Shown in pieces: positions 32,866 to 42,008 of a stretch of 64,000 bases of DNA. The number at the start of each line of letters is the position of its first letter. Positions within the stretch are counted from its first letter, which is position 1. The notes under the pieces were generated by a model. The model was not told where the DNA came from. It did no database searches and saw nothing but the letters and a program-made list of their open reading frames with translations. Origin of the DNA: Microbulbifer sp. HZ11 (GTDB taxonomy: Bacteria > Pseudomonadota > Gammaproteobacteria > Pseudomonadales > Cellvibrionaceae); the NCBI RefSeq assembly GCF_000708675.1, contig NZ_JELR01000005.1, forward strand, positions 124,001 through 188,000, written 5' to 3'. A program made the position numbers and the translations under genes.

Positions 32866-32896
32866 AAAAGGCGGTTACCTGTTTCGATCACCGCCT
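32866..32896 (-). terminator. probable terminator after GH20
   Basis: The stem GGCGGT/ACCGCC with a 14-base loop is followed on the minus strand by TTTT. It lies 15-45 bp past the GH20 stop codon. A CTAGAGCTCTAG palindrome (32910-32921) covers the stop itself. Confidence 0.5.
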
Positions 32897-32909
32897 CTAT
32901 AAGATCCCT

Positions 32910-35603
32910 CTAGAGCTCTAGGTTGCGCCCGTGGCGCTTGCCATCGGCGCTGCGAACTCGCAGTGATATTACCGACTCTGGTGCGGTGTTTTCGGTAACC
33001 GGGTTCCACCGGGCGCCGTCAAAGTATTCAACGGTCAGCCCCGGATAGGGGGTGGCAACTTTCAGCCGGTCACCTTCGATGGCGGCACCGGGAACCGGAA
33101 TACGGTATTGCACATTTCCGAGATCCAGTTTGTAGAGCTCTCTGTTACCAAGTGCCGCTGAAAACGCCAGCCAGTCATCGGCCAGTTGCTTGGTGTCTAC
33201 GCGGTTACTGCGCTCGTCAAACACCTGACCGTCCGGGTCGATTTCCCATGACGCCTTGTGCCAGGCGCGCTCGGCGAGTGCGAGCAAACGGGGAAATATT
33301 TTGTACTCGACCATCTCATCGGTGCGGGTAGTCTCACTCCAGAGCTGCCCCTGTATGCCCATGACGGACTGCGCAAAATCAGCGTTTGGTGATTTCCCTG
33401 ACCAGGGTTTGCCGTCGGCATCTGGAAAGACTTCCGCTAGCTGCGGGGTGTTGAGTGGCGAGTAGCCAAATACCTTGCGAGTATCGGAATTGCGCGAGGC
33501 CCAGTAATAACCGTTTTCTTGCGGGTCCATTTCGTAGGGCATATCGAAATACAGGTGGTCTGAATGAGACTGCACCACACCGAAACCTCGGCTCGCCAGA
33601 CGGTGGCTTTTGTCGCCGCCGTCGCCGAACGCCGGGGCCCAGGAATTGATGTAGTTATTGCGCGTACTCAGCTCTGTTTGCGGATCGTCAATATTCTTGA
33701 GGCCGTCATACCAGGCGCCCATGGTGAGGATGCCGGCGTCGCTCACTATCTCACTGACACGCGTGGCAAAATAGTTGCCCAGCTTTTCGATGGATTCCAC
33801 GGTGCCGTTTTCAACCAGTCGCTGGCACTGGGGCGAGCCGGACCAGGGCTGCTGGCGGGAAGCAGCGGCGACATCGCCTTTTTCCGAATCGGTACCCGGT
33901 GCATCTTCGAAACTGTCGAATGCGCGGAGGTTGATCGCTTCATCTCCACCGAAGTGCCATGTGGTCAGTGGCGCTCCGGCGGTTTTGTGCATCTGTTGCA
34001 CCTCGCGAACCAGCTTGGCGACAAAGTGATAGCTGGAGTCGATACAGGGATTGACATAGCTGTCGTTGTAAAACTGCACTGACAGGAAGTCGGTATTGTC
34101 GGCCGGGTCGATCAGTCGGAACTCTTCCGCTTGAGCGGGAGCCGATTCCCGGTATTTCTGATATCGGGCTTCCATCGCCACAATGGCCGCGCGCGCGTGA
34201 GCCGGGGTGTCAAACTCGGGAATCACTTCGATATGCCGGGCGGCGGCATAGCGCACAATATCGATATAGTCGGCGATGGTGTAAAAGCCGCTACCGAAAT
34301 TGTCACTGTCTGGCCCCGACCCCAGTTGGGGCAGCAGGCAGCGGGTTTCACTCAGATCAAAACAGCGCTTGCCGCCGACTTCGGTCAGTTCCGGCAGGCC
34401 GGGAATTTCGAGACGCCAGCCCTCGTCATCCGACAGATGAAAGTGAAAGCGGTTGAGCTTATACGCGCTCATCTGCTGCAGTAGTTTCAGTACCACCTCT
34501 TTACTGTGAAAGTTGCGCGCAACATCCAGGAACATTCCACGATACTGGAAGCGCGGTGCGTCTTCGACGCGGGCGAGCGTCAGCGTGCGCTGCCTGGCAT
34601 CCACCAGGGAGAGTAGGGATTGTGCCCCGTAAAATGCACCAGCCTGGTCAAAACCAATGATCGTTGCGCCGCTATCCCGAGCGTCGAGGCGGTAGCTGCC
34701 TGCGATGGCGTTCTCGAAGGTGTGTGGCTGGATATCAATTTCGACGGGATATGCCGCTTCACCAGTCTCTGTCAGTTTGAGTTGTTGCAGGCGGCTCTGG
34801 ATAGCCGCAAGGCTGTCCTCACGTATTGCGGAATTTACCAGGTGAATACCGGCGGCGAGCGTTACTGGTGGCTGAGGGTAAGGGGTACTGGACAGGGGAC
34901 TGGGGATAATACGCGTGCTCCCATCGTCCGCATCTGTACCGGCGGCGGTGTGGCTCTGATAACGGCTGGCCGCGCTTGCCAGGGTATTGCCGTCGTCCGC
35001 GGTGTGTTTCCAATTCAGCGGGTCATTGCTGGTTATGGGGCGGACAAAATTCGCGAGGGTTTCACTATCGGTGTTGGCGATCACCTGAGTATTGCCGGCG
35101 TCGTCGGCCACAAAAAAGCGTGGCATAAAATCGGATTCAAACTGGATCCGCTCTTCGATCAGAATGTCCAGGTGCAGGGTCTGCCCCGCGGCCAGACCGG
35201 GGAAGCGGGCCGTGGGCACCAGCCGGTGCAGGTCGCCTTTGACATGCTCAAGGGCAAAGGCGTCGCTGTTCAGCAGCACGAGATTGCGACGGATACTGTG
35301 GAAGTAGAGGCTCCAGTTGCTCTCTCCGGAAGACAGATTCGTTCCGATGTTATTCAGCGACATACGGTAAGTGGAGCATTTGGCGCCTATGGCGCCAGAC
35401 CGTTTGCACAGCTGTCTTAGCTCGCTGCTCACGCCCTGGAAATTTTTCAGTATTTCGAGAGTAACCGACAGGCTGCCGGCAACCCGCTCAGAAGTTGTGG
35501 ATAAGGACTGCTCCATTGTATTTTCCACATTGGTGCCCGGTTGATCACAGCCGGAGAGCAGTGACGCCAGCAGAGCGGCGCCAACCAGATTGAACGTGCG
35601 CAT
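32910..35603 (-). CDS. GH20 beta-N-acetylhexosaminidase (chitobiase) lipoprotein
   Basis: The protein has 897 residues. The lipobox LLSGCDQ near residue 19 predicts an outer-membrane lipoprotein. Domains in order are the N-terminal chitobiase carbohydrate-binding domain (about 45-215), GH20b (about 230-340), the GH20 barrel with FQYRGMFLDVARNF, FHFHLSDDEGWRLEI and the catalytic pair in WHFGGDEA, and the C-terminal CHB_HEX_C domain (last 70 residues). It removes GlcNAc from the non-reducing ends of chitooligomers. It is the last gene of the five-gene operon that starts with the ABC transporter. Confidence 0.95.
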   Translation of the reverse strand: MRTFNLVGAALLASLLSGCDQPGTNVENTMEQSLSTTSERVAGSLSVTLEILKNFQGVSSELRQLCKRSGAIGAKCSTYRMSLNNIGTNLSSGESNWSLYFHSIRRNLVLLNSDAFALEHVKGDLHRLVPTARFPGLAAGQTLHLDILIEERIQFESDFMPRFFVADDAGNTQVIANTDSETLANFVRPITSNDPLNWKHTADDGNTLASAASRYQSHTAAGTDADDGSTRIIPSPLSSTPYPQPPVTLAAGIHLVNSAIREDSLAAIQSRLQQLKLTETGEAAYPVEIDIQPHTFENAIAGSYRLDARDSGATIIGFDQAGAFYGAQSLLSLVDARQRTLTLARVEDAPRFQYRGMFLDVARNFHSKEVVLKLLQQMSAYKLNRFHFHLSDDEGWRLEIPGLPELTEVGGKRCFDLSETRCLLPQLGSGPDSDNFGSGFYTIADYIDIVRYAAARHIEVIPEFDTPAHARAAIVAMEARYQKYRESAPAQAEEFRLIDPADNTDFLSVQFYNDSYVNPCIDSSYHFVAKLVREVQQMHKTAGAPLTTWHFGGDEAINLRAFDSFEDAPGTDSEKGDVAAASRQQPWSGSPQCQRLVENGTVESIEKLGNYFATRVSEIVSDAGILTMGAWYDGLKNIDDPQTELSTRNNYINSWAPAFGDGGDKSHRLASRGFGVVQSHSDHLYFDMPYEMDPQENGYYWASRNSDTRKVFGYSPLNTPQLAEVFPDADGKPWSGKSPNADFAQSVMGIQGQLWSETTRTDEMVEYKIFPRLLALAERAWHKASWEIDPDGQVFDERSNRVDTKQLADDWLAFSAALGNRELYKLDLGNVQYRIPVPGAAIEGDRLKVATPYPGLTVEYFDGARWNPVTENTAPESVISLRVRSADGKRHGRNLEL

Positions 35604-35653
35604 GTTGAGTACCGTTTTTATTGTATTTCTTACCGTTGATCACTTGGGAACCC

Positions 35654-37315
35654 TCATGCGGGTTCTGCGTTTGCCGCTGAGATTTCCAGGTCCTGGCTGA
35701 GTAACTGAGCGGCGGCGCGAGCACTGCAGGCGCGGCTGGAGTAACTGCACACATAAGTGGAGAGCGCCGGCAAGGCTGCCAGTTCATAGTCGGAGCGCAG
35801 CGCAATGACGATCACGGAATCGCCAAACTTTGCCACAGCCCGCCGAACGATCTCAGCCTGCTGGTCGCCGTCGTAATCCAGTCCCGGTAACGGGTAGTCT
35901 TCGGTAACAATCACCAGGGGCAGTTCAATACGAACACGGCTGTCTTCGGCAAGCAGTGTGTCCAGTAATTCGTACCCCACTTCCTTAAAGTGGCAACCGC
36001 GCGCCTGGAGCTCTTGTCGGAATACCTCGTAGGCGGCATGAGGCTCGTTCGGTCCAATGCCCCGGGTACCGGTTACCAACTGGTGCATAGCGGGGTTCGA
36101 AGCGCCAGCGAGGGTAAAACCATCGCGCTTTAGCGGCCATGCGCCGCAGTGATTCCGCAAAACCCGCAGTGCCTTGTGGGCACACTCTGCGGCAATATTC
36201 TGATGCTCGCCGCTTTGAAGTGCACCGCGTACAAATCGTGACGGATGGGTAAACGCCTCGCCTTTGTACTTTACAGACAACACGCGGGTCAGGGCCGTAT
36301 CGATGATGGATTCGGCCAGCTCGCCACGCTCTACAGCGTGAATCACACCCACAATGGTTTCGCGCTGTTTTTCCTGGTAATTCCCCAGCTGGTTTTCATA
36401 GTGCTCTTCGCTGAGCATAATCAGGTCGGCGCCCGCAGCGAGTGCGCGCACCGCCGCTTCTGCTGGAGCATAGTTTTTCCGCATGGCCCACATGTTCATG
36501 CTGTCGGTAATGATCAGACCAGTGAACCCCATCTTTTTCCGCAAAATCTGCTGCAGGATTTTCTTTGACAGGGTGGCGGGGTTTTGCGGATCGATGTGTG
36601 GATAAAGGATGTGACCGGTCATGATCAGATCCACCCCTGCATCGATGGTGGACTGAAAGGGGGCAAGGTCGCTGCGCTGCAGTTGATCCCAGGTTTTATC
36701 CACTGTGGGAAGCAGCCGGTGGCTGTCTTCACCGGTATCGCCGTGACCGGGGAAATGTTTGGCCGAAGACACCACGCCACCCTGGTGTAGGCCCTTCACC
36801 GCCGCAGCGGCATGCGCTGCAACGTTTTCGGTCTTTTCACCGAAGGAGCGCACACCGATGATCGGGTTTTTGGGGTTACTGTTGATATCTGAGCACGGGC
36901 CGAGGATACAGTTGAAGCCCAGAGCGCGAATTTCACGGCCGAGTACCTGGTGCATTTTTTTCGTCAATGCCAGGTCGTCTGCGGAGCCAAGGGCCAGATT
37001 GCCGGGACCTGTGGTGGTGTGCTCGACCAGTACGCCCCAGGCGCCCTCTTGGTCTACCGCGAGAAGCAGGGGTGCATCGCAGGCGCGTAAATGCGCCTCG
37101 TAGTCCAGCTGTGACGTAAGTGCGTAAGCTTCCTCCGGCGTTTCCGCATTGTCATGGGTGAGGTAGAAGCCTCCGACATGCAGGTCCCTCACCAATGACT
37201 TCGCGTATTCCGTGTCTTTTCCGGCGTATCCGAGAACAAACAGCTGACCGACTTTTTCCGCCAGTGACATATGTTTGATCAGCGTGCTGACATGTTTCAG
37301 CGTATCCTGTGGCAT
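35654..37315 (-). CDS. GH3 beta-N-acetylglucosaminidase (NagZ-type)
   Basis: The protein has 553 residues, longer than compact NagZ because it carries the C-terminal GH3 domain. The His/Asp dyad motif KHFPGHGDTGEDSH (186-199) and nucleophile Asp271 in IITDSMNMW define NagZ-type N-acetylglucosaminidases. No signal peptide is present, so it is cytoplasmic. It would split imported GlcNAc disaccharides or GlcNAc-containing muropeptides. It follows the ABC ATPase gene by 47 bp and precedes GH20 by 50 bp, in the same operon. Confidence 0.93.
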   Translation of the reverse strand: MPQDTLKHVSTLIKHMSLAEKVGQLFVLGYAGKDTEYAKSLVRDLHVGGFYLTHDNAETPEEAYALTSQLDYEAHLRACDAPLLLAVDQEGAWGVLVEHTTTGPGNLALGSADDLALTKKMHQVLGREIRALGFNCILGPCSDINSNPKNPIIGVRSFGEKTENVAAHAAAAVKGLHQGGVVSSAKHFPGHGDTGEDSHRLLPTVDKTWDQLQRSDLAPFQSTIDAGVDLIMTGHILYPHIDPQNPATLSKKILQQILRKKMGFTGLIITDSMNMWAMRKNYAPAEAAVRALAAGADLIMLSEEHYENQLGNYQEKQRETIVGVIHAVERGELAESIIDTALTRVLSVKYKGEAFTHPSRFVRGALQSGEHQNIAAECAHKALRVLRNHCGAWPLKRDGFTLAGASNPAMHQLVTGTRGIGPNEPHAAYEVFRQELQARGCHFKEVGYELLDTLLAEDSRVRIELPLVIVTEDYPLPGLDYDGDQQAEIVRRAVAKFGDSVIVIALRSDYELAALPALSTYVCSYSSRACSARAAAQLLSQDLEISAANAEPA

Positions 37316-37362
37316 CGCTTCGTCCTTTTAAATCCACGCAATTTTTGATTGTCGAGCTTTCG

Positions 37363-38139
37363 TTACGCGCTCAGGCGCTGGGCGCCGGTAATGAATCCCA
37401 CAAGATCACGAGGGGAGACATCATTGATGGCCACATCGGCAATGCTTTCTCCACGCAGGAGCACCACGGCGCGGTCACAGGTTTCCATAACATGCTGCAT
37501 GTTGTGACTGATCAGCAGTACTGCCACGCCCTGTGAACTGATCAGGCGGATGAGTTCATTCACCTGTGCGCTCTGCTCGACACCGAGGGCCGCGGTGGGC
37601 TCGTCCATAATGACGACATCGGCACCGCTATTGACCGCGCGGGCAATAGCCACTGCCTGGCGCTGCCCGCCAGACAGCTTTTTGATGGCCTCGTTCAGAT
37701 TCGGGATACGGGAGTTCAACCGCTGCAGAGAGCGGCTGGCGGTGGCCTCCATGGCGCTGTCATCCAGCCAGCCAAAAAAGCGTAGCAATGGATTTTTTGA
37801 CAGTGTTTCCCGATTCAGAAAAAGGTTTGCGGTGATATCGAACTCCGGAATAACCGCGAGGTCCTGGAATACGGTTTCGATACCCAGGTCGCGCGCATCT
37901 TGGGGGGAGGCTATTTTTACCGCGCGGCCATTGACCTGGATCTCTCCGGTGTCCGGCGGGTGAATGCCCGAGACGCAGCGTACCAGTGTGGATTTGCCCG
38001 CACCGTTATCGCCCAGCAGGGCCACCACTTCACCTTTGTTGATGTTGAAGCTGACATCTTTCAGCGCCTGAATGCCGCCGAAACTCTTGGAAATATTTTT
38101 GACGGTAAGTGCGGGCTGTTTCAGCAGTTCGTTGCTCAT
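37363..38139 (-). CDS. ribose-type ABC transporter ATP-binding protein
   Basis: The protein has 258 residues, a single nucleotide-binding domain. Walker A is GDNGAGKST, the signature is LSGGQRQAVAIARA and Walker B is VVIMDEPTAA. It belongs to the carbohydrate CUT2 type, but is half-size: RbsA usually has two fused domains, so two copies would be needed. It overlaps the permease gene by four bases (ATGA). The energy-coupling subunit of the sugar importer. The sugar is not known but the linked GH3, GH20 and ROK regulator point to GlcNAc or its oligomers. Confidence 0.93.
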   Translation of the reverse strand: MSNELLKQPALTVKNISKSFGGIQALKDVSFNINKGEVVALLGDNGAGKSTLVRCVSGIHPPDTGEIQVNGRAVKIASPQDARDLGIETVFQDLAVIPEFDITANLFLNRETLSKNPLLRFFGWLDDSAMEATASRSLQRLNSRIPNLNEAIKKLSGGQRQAVAIARAVNSGADVVIMDEPTAALGVEQSAQVNELIRLISSQGVAVLLISHNMQHVMETCDRAVVLLRGESIADVAINDVSPRDLVGFITGAQRLSA

Positions 38140-39104
38140 TTTTGCTGCTCCTTCACGCCGATGGCTACCGCGACGATAAGGATCAGGCCCCGGGCTATCA
38201 TTTGTTCATTGGTGGAAAATCCGGAGAGAATCAGACCGTTGTTGATCAGTCCCATCAACCAGGACCCGATCACCGCACCGAGAATGGATGCGCGGCCACC
38301 GAACAGACTGGTGCCGCCGATGGCAACTGCGGCAATGACGGTGAGCAGGTCGGCTTCGCCCAGGGTGTAACGCGCACCGTGCAGGCGACCCGCGTAGAGC
38401 AAGCCGGCGATGGCGGCGGATGTGGAAGCAATGACAAGGGACGCGATACGGATCTTCACCGTATTGATACCCATCGCCCGTGCGCCACTTTCATTGCCGC
38501 CTACTGCAAGCAGGTGACGGCCGTAACGCAACTTACGCAGCACAACATAGCCGATCAGTGAAGCGACGATGGTCCACACCAGCAGTACGGAAATGGAACC
38601 AAAGCTGCCGGAGCCGAAAATAAAGTTAAAGCTGCTGTCGATAATGGGCACGGACTCGAGATTGGTAATCTGGCGTGACAGACCTGTGATCACACCCATG
38701 GTGCCTAATGTGATTAACAGGGAGGATACTTTCAGCCACTCGATCAGCAGGCCGTTGATCAGCCCGATGATGACGCCGACCATCAATGCGCCGCATACGG
38801 CAACTGGCATGGGCACCACTTGCATCAAAACCGCGGCGACCAGTGCTGAAAGTGCCACCACCGAGCCGATCGACAGATCGATGTGCCCCCCGGCAAGTGC
38901 GAAGGTCAATCCGATCGCCATAATCGTGATCGGGGTTGTCTGGCGAATGATGTTCATAAAATTCGCCAGTGAGAAGAACGAGGAATCGTGCAGCGTTACC
39001 GTAAAAAACAGCAGCACCAGAAAGAATACGTAGTAGACAAAGTATTCCCTGCGAATAAGGGCACTGGCAGAAAACCAGCTATTGAACTTCAGCGAAGAAA
39101 GCAT
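38136..39104 (-). CDS. ribose-type ABC transporter permease
   Basis: The protein has 322 residues with about eight to ten membrane helices. LTFALAGGHIDLSIGSVVALSALVAA and AIGGTSLFGGRASILGAVIG are the RbsC/BPD_transp_2 signatures. It forms the inner-membrane channel for the sugar taken up by the binding protein at 39171. It is coupled to the ATPase gene by a 4-base overlap, and starts 67 bp after the binding-protein gene ends. Confidence 0.93.
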   Translation of the reverse strand: MLSSLKFNSWFSASALIRREYFVYYVFFLVLLFFTVTLHDSSFFSLANFMNIIRQTTPITIMAIGLTFALAGGHIDLSIGSVVALSALVAAVLMQVVPMPVAVCGALMVGVIIGLINGLLIEWLKVSSLLITLGTMGVITGLSRQITNLESVPIIDSSFNFIFGSGSFGSISVLLVWTIVASLIGYVVLRKLRYGRHLLAVGGNESGARAMGINTVKIRIASLVIASTSAAIAGLLYAGRLHGARYTLGEADLLTVIAAVAIGGTSLFGGRASILGAVIGSWLMGLINNGLILSGFSTNEQMIARGLILIVAVAIGVKEQQK

Positions 39105-39170
39105 GCTTCGACCCCGGTTAAGTGTTGTTCTAATTGTTCGTTGGAATGGAACGGCGAGGTTGCCGTTGTA

Positions 39171-40274
39171 TTATTTGAGAGCCCTGTCCAGTAGCCTGGG
39201 CAGTTCGGTGCGATAGGCGCTGCGCCAGATGCCGCGAATATTGTCTCGTTGCACTTTATCGAAGCCGACCACGGAAAAAGCGGGCGCAGGCTTTCCGATC
39301 AGCCCGTAGACGCCGAGGCGAGCCATGGCTTGGCCGATTTCATAAGGCCGGTCGGCAATGGTGCCGTACATGCTGCCGTTCATTGCCATGTCCACCAGAT
39401 TGTTTACCCCCAGGTCGTGGGTAATGACCTTGATATCGCCACGTCCCATGGAGCGGAGCCCCTCGATCACGCCCTCTGCGGCAGCATCCCAGGCCACGTA
39501 AATGGCTTTCAGTTCCGGGTGTTGCAACACCATGGCGGCCGCGATATTCGAGGTCTCACTTTCTTTGGTGAAGCCGCGCTCTACCGCGATACGGATTTGC
39601 TCTGCGCCTGCAAGCCCCCCTTGAATGGCATCGCGAAATGCCTGGTCCCGATTGTTGGTGATAAAGTAATCCGCATCGTGGTAGATCATACCGACGGCGC
39701 CCTTGCCGCCGATGGCATCCCGGGTCATTTCCGCGGCGGCGACACCCATGCCGCGCATGTCGTCAGTCACAATGCCCACATAGTCATGGCCGGGCTTAAA
39801 GCCCTGAATAGGATTGGAAAGCAGCACCAGTTTGCTGCCTTGATCAACCGCTGCGCGGTAGCTGGGCGCAGCACTGGTGCTGTCGATTACCAGTGACAGA
39901 ACGATATCGGGCTTGAGTGCCATGACATTTTCGATGTCTGCGGCCTGTTTTGCCGGGTCATACTGTGCATCGGTTTCTGCAACGATCTCGATACCGAGTT
40001 GTGAAAACGTATCCTTCGCTCCCTCGCTGAGGGCGTTTACCCAGTTACTGGAACCGTGCCAAACCAGGGCTGCCCGGAAGTTTTTACCCCGTTGTTTGGC
40101 CTGTTCCTGGACTTGGGCGATATCTTCCGGCTGCAACAGCGTTTCCTGTTCTGCATTGACGGCGATGTTGCCAAGGGGGCCGCGCAGTGGAGTGTCGGTC
40201 GCTACCGCCGTGTCCGGCGCAGCGTGCACCAGTTGGCTGGTAAATAGCAGTGGCAATAGGAGCTTTCGGTACAT
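39171..40274 (-). CDS. periplasmic sugar-binding protein of the ABC importer
   Basis: The protein has 367 residues with a short signal peptide (LLLPLLFTSQLVHA). It is a type I periplasmic binding protein (Peripla_BP_4): FRAALVWHGSSNWVNALSEG, LVIDSTSAAP, and AIYVAWDAAAEGVIEGLRS. It is the first gene of the operon SBP-permease-ATPase-GH3-GH20. Upstream lie a perfect 13-bp hairpin (40298-40326) and the ROK operator (40378-40394), which divides it from the divergent ROK gene. Its ligand is inferred to be GlcNAc-related. Confidence 0.9.
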   Translation of the reverse strand: MYRKLLLPLLFTSQLVHAAPDTAVATDTPLRGPLGNIAVNAEQETLLQPEDIAQVQEQAKQRGKNFRAALVWHGSSNWVNALSEGAKDTFSQLGIEIVAETDAQYDPAKQAADIENVMALKPDIVLSLVIDSTSAAPSYRAAVDQGSKLVLLSNPIQGFKPGHDYVGIVTDDMRGMGVAAAEMTRDAIGGKGAVGMIYHDADYFITNNRDQAFRDAIQGGLAGAEQIRIAVERGFTKESETSNIAAAMVLQHPELKAIYVAWDAAAEGVIEGLRSMGRGDIKVITHDLGVNNLVDMAMNGSMYGTIADRPYEIGQAMARLGVYGLIGKPAPAFSVVGFDKVQRDNIRGIWRSAYRTELPRLLDRALK

Positions 40275-40297
40275 GATTTTTATTTTCCGGCGTCGTT

Positions 40298-40326
40298 ACT
40301 AGAGCGCTTCGCAGAAGCGCTCTAGT
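40298..40326 (-). promoter_or_regulatory. perfect hairpin in the 5' leader of the ABC operon
   Basis: Arms of 13 bp (ACTAGAGCGCTTC and its exact complement) with a 3-base loop lie 24 bp upstream of the first start codon. There is no T-run, so it is not a classic terminator. It could affect ribosome access or mRNA stability. Confidence 0.6.
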
Positions 40327-40377
40327 GGGGCTTTCCCTGTGTGGTATGAGGGCAATATTGGCGAAGCCTGTTTTTCA

Positions 40378-40394
40378 AGTCAAACAAATTGACT
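40378..40394 (-). promoter_or_regulatory. ROK operator between divergent regulator and ABC operon
   Basis: AGTCAA-N5-TTGACT is the same dyad as at 32717-32733. It lies between the ROK gene (start 40515) and the ABC operon (start 40274), so one bound repressor could control both. Confidence 0.72.
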
Positions 40395-40514
40395 AAATGG
40401 GATTGAGCTTTTATGCTGCGGTTAATTTGCGATAGATGCGACCGAGCGGCCGTTACTGTGCAGTTACTGAGCGCGGTTGCGGGTATCGGCATTACTAGAT
40501 GAAGGGAGAGCAGC

Positions 40515-41747
40515 TTGAGAGGCAATAATTCCAAGCAGAGTAAAACATCGAACCTGCGACTGGTGCTTAACCTGATTACCACAGCCCGGCCCATTTCCCG
40601 TGTCGAGATCGCGCGGCGCACCGCGCTTACCAAGCAGACCATTTCCAATCTGACCGATGAGCTGGCCGGCGCCGGACTGATTCACGAGACGGGAATTCGC
40701 CGTGAGGGCGTGGGCAAACCCTCGAAGATGCTCGATCTCAATCCCGAAGGTGCTTACACCGTCGGGCTTCGGGTCAAGGCGCGCAGCATTGAAGCCGGGT
40801 TGTACAACATCGCCGGCGAAGCGGTGGACGTGCGCCAGTTTCCATTTAACGAGCAGGATCCGGATGTGCTGGTGGAAACCCTGGCACAGATTGTGGATAC
40901 GTGTTTACAGGGAGCGCCGGCCGAGCGCGAGCGGGTTCTCGGTGTTGGCCTGGTAATGCCGCCGCCGCAGTCATTTAGTCGCGACCCGCGCAAAGCCGGT
41001 CAGTTGGGAAACCTCACCGATCAGCATGTGCAGCAGGTACGCGCGCAGCTGATTGAGCGGATCCGCTTGCCTGTAGTGAGTGAGAACGTAGCGGCGGCGG
41101 TATCCGCGTCGGAAATGCTTTACGGTTCGGCCAGGGATTTGCGGAGTTTTGTCTACATCCACCTCGGGGAAAGTCTCGAGGCGGGCATTGTGTTCAATCG
41201 CCAGCTGTTTGGCGGGTACAACGGTATTTCCGGACGTCTGGGGCACGTCATTGTTGACCAGCATGGTGGGCAATGCCGGTGCGGGAACCACGGGTGTCTC
41301 GATCTGTATGCCTCGCTGGGTTCTCTGTCCAAAGCACTGGGGCGAAAAATCAAACCTGGCCAGGACTGGTGGGAAATTCTCGCGGACCCGGAAAAGCACA
41401 AAGCGGTATTGGATGCCTGGTTCCAGCAGATGAGCGAACCCATGCGCATCGCGTTCAACATGGTGGAAAACCTGGTCAATCCGCAAACGGTGATTCTTGG
41501 CGGTGATATTCCCGACTGGTTTATCGATCAGTTTATCCGGCGTCTGCGTCCGTTTATCCCGTCGGTATCCCAGTATGGAGAACGGGAGATTCCCCGGTTT
41601 ATCCGCGCCCCGAAAATGGAAAATATGGCGTTGCTGGGTGCGGCTACCCTGCCGATTTACTCGGCAATCAGCTCTGAAGGGGCCCGGGCAGTCGACATTG
41701 ATGCGTTGGGTAGCGTCACCGAACTGCAAGAGCTTGTGTACGCCTGA
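40515..41747 (+). CDS. ROK-family transcriptional repressor (NagC/Mlc-like)
   Basis: The protein has 410 residues. The N-terminal winged helix-turn-helix (SRVEIARRTALTKQTISNLTDELAGAGLI) precedes a ROK sugar-binding domain with the zinc motif CRCGNHGCLDLYAS; the usual Glu after GC is Asp-Leu here. It would bind a sugar or sugar phosphate and release DNA. The start is TTG (40515) behind AGGGAG, 7 bp away. It is divergent from the ABC/GH3/GH20 operon and its predicted sites also lie before the RTX/CBM gene and a TonB receptor. Confidence 0.9.
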   Translation: MRGNNSKQSKTSNLRLVLNLITTARPISRVEIARRTALTKQTISNLTDELAGAGLIHETGIRREGVGKPSKMLDLNPEGAYTVGLRVKARSIEAGLYNIAGEAVDVRQFPFNEQDPDVLVETLAQIVDTCLQGAPAERERVLGVGLVMPPPQSFSRDPRKAGQLGNLTDQHVQQVRAQLIERIRLPVVSENVAAAVSASEMLYGSARDLRSFVYIHLGESLEAGIVFNRQLFGGYNGISGRLGHVIVDQHGGQCRCGNHGCLDLYASLGSLSKALGRKIKPGQDWWEILADPEKHKAVLDAWFQQMSEPMRIAFNMVENLVNPQTVILGGDIPDWFIDQFIRRLRPFIPSVSQYGEREIPRFIRAPKMENMALLGAATLPIYSAISSEGARAVDIDALGSVTELQELVYA

Positions 41748-41899
41748 CGCGCACCGTCAGCGCAGCGCGGGCGGTCCGGAATCCCTGAACCTCTGCTTGA
41801 CTGCCTTCTCTTTGGGCCGCCGTCTCGCGCGGCCTGCTCAGTGTCACCCACACCCGATTTCCTGTGATGAATTAATAAGTAAAACTGTTTGACATAATA

Positions 41900-41920
41900 T
41901 TAGTCCAATGCATAGACTAA
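41900..41920 (+). promoter_or_regulatory. ROK operator before the TonB receptor
   Basis: TTAGTC-N9-GACTAA has the same outer half-sites and nine-base centre as the other two sites, though the inner bases (CA, TA) differ from AA and TT. It lies 89 bp upstream of the receptor start. Weaker than the other two. Confidence 0.6.
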
Positions 41921-42008
41921 TTTCAGCTCGATAAAGCTGAAACATCAGCCGACCCAGGGGGTATACGGGGGAGCTTGGCTTTGCTTCATAAAAATAAGAG
42001 GACTCAAC

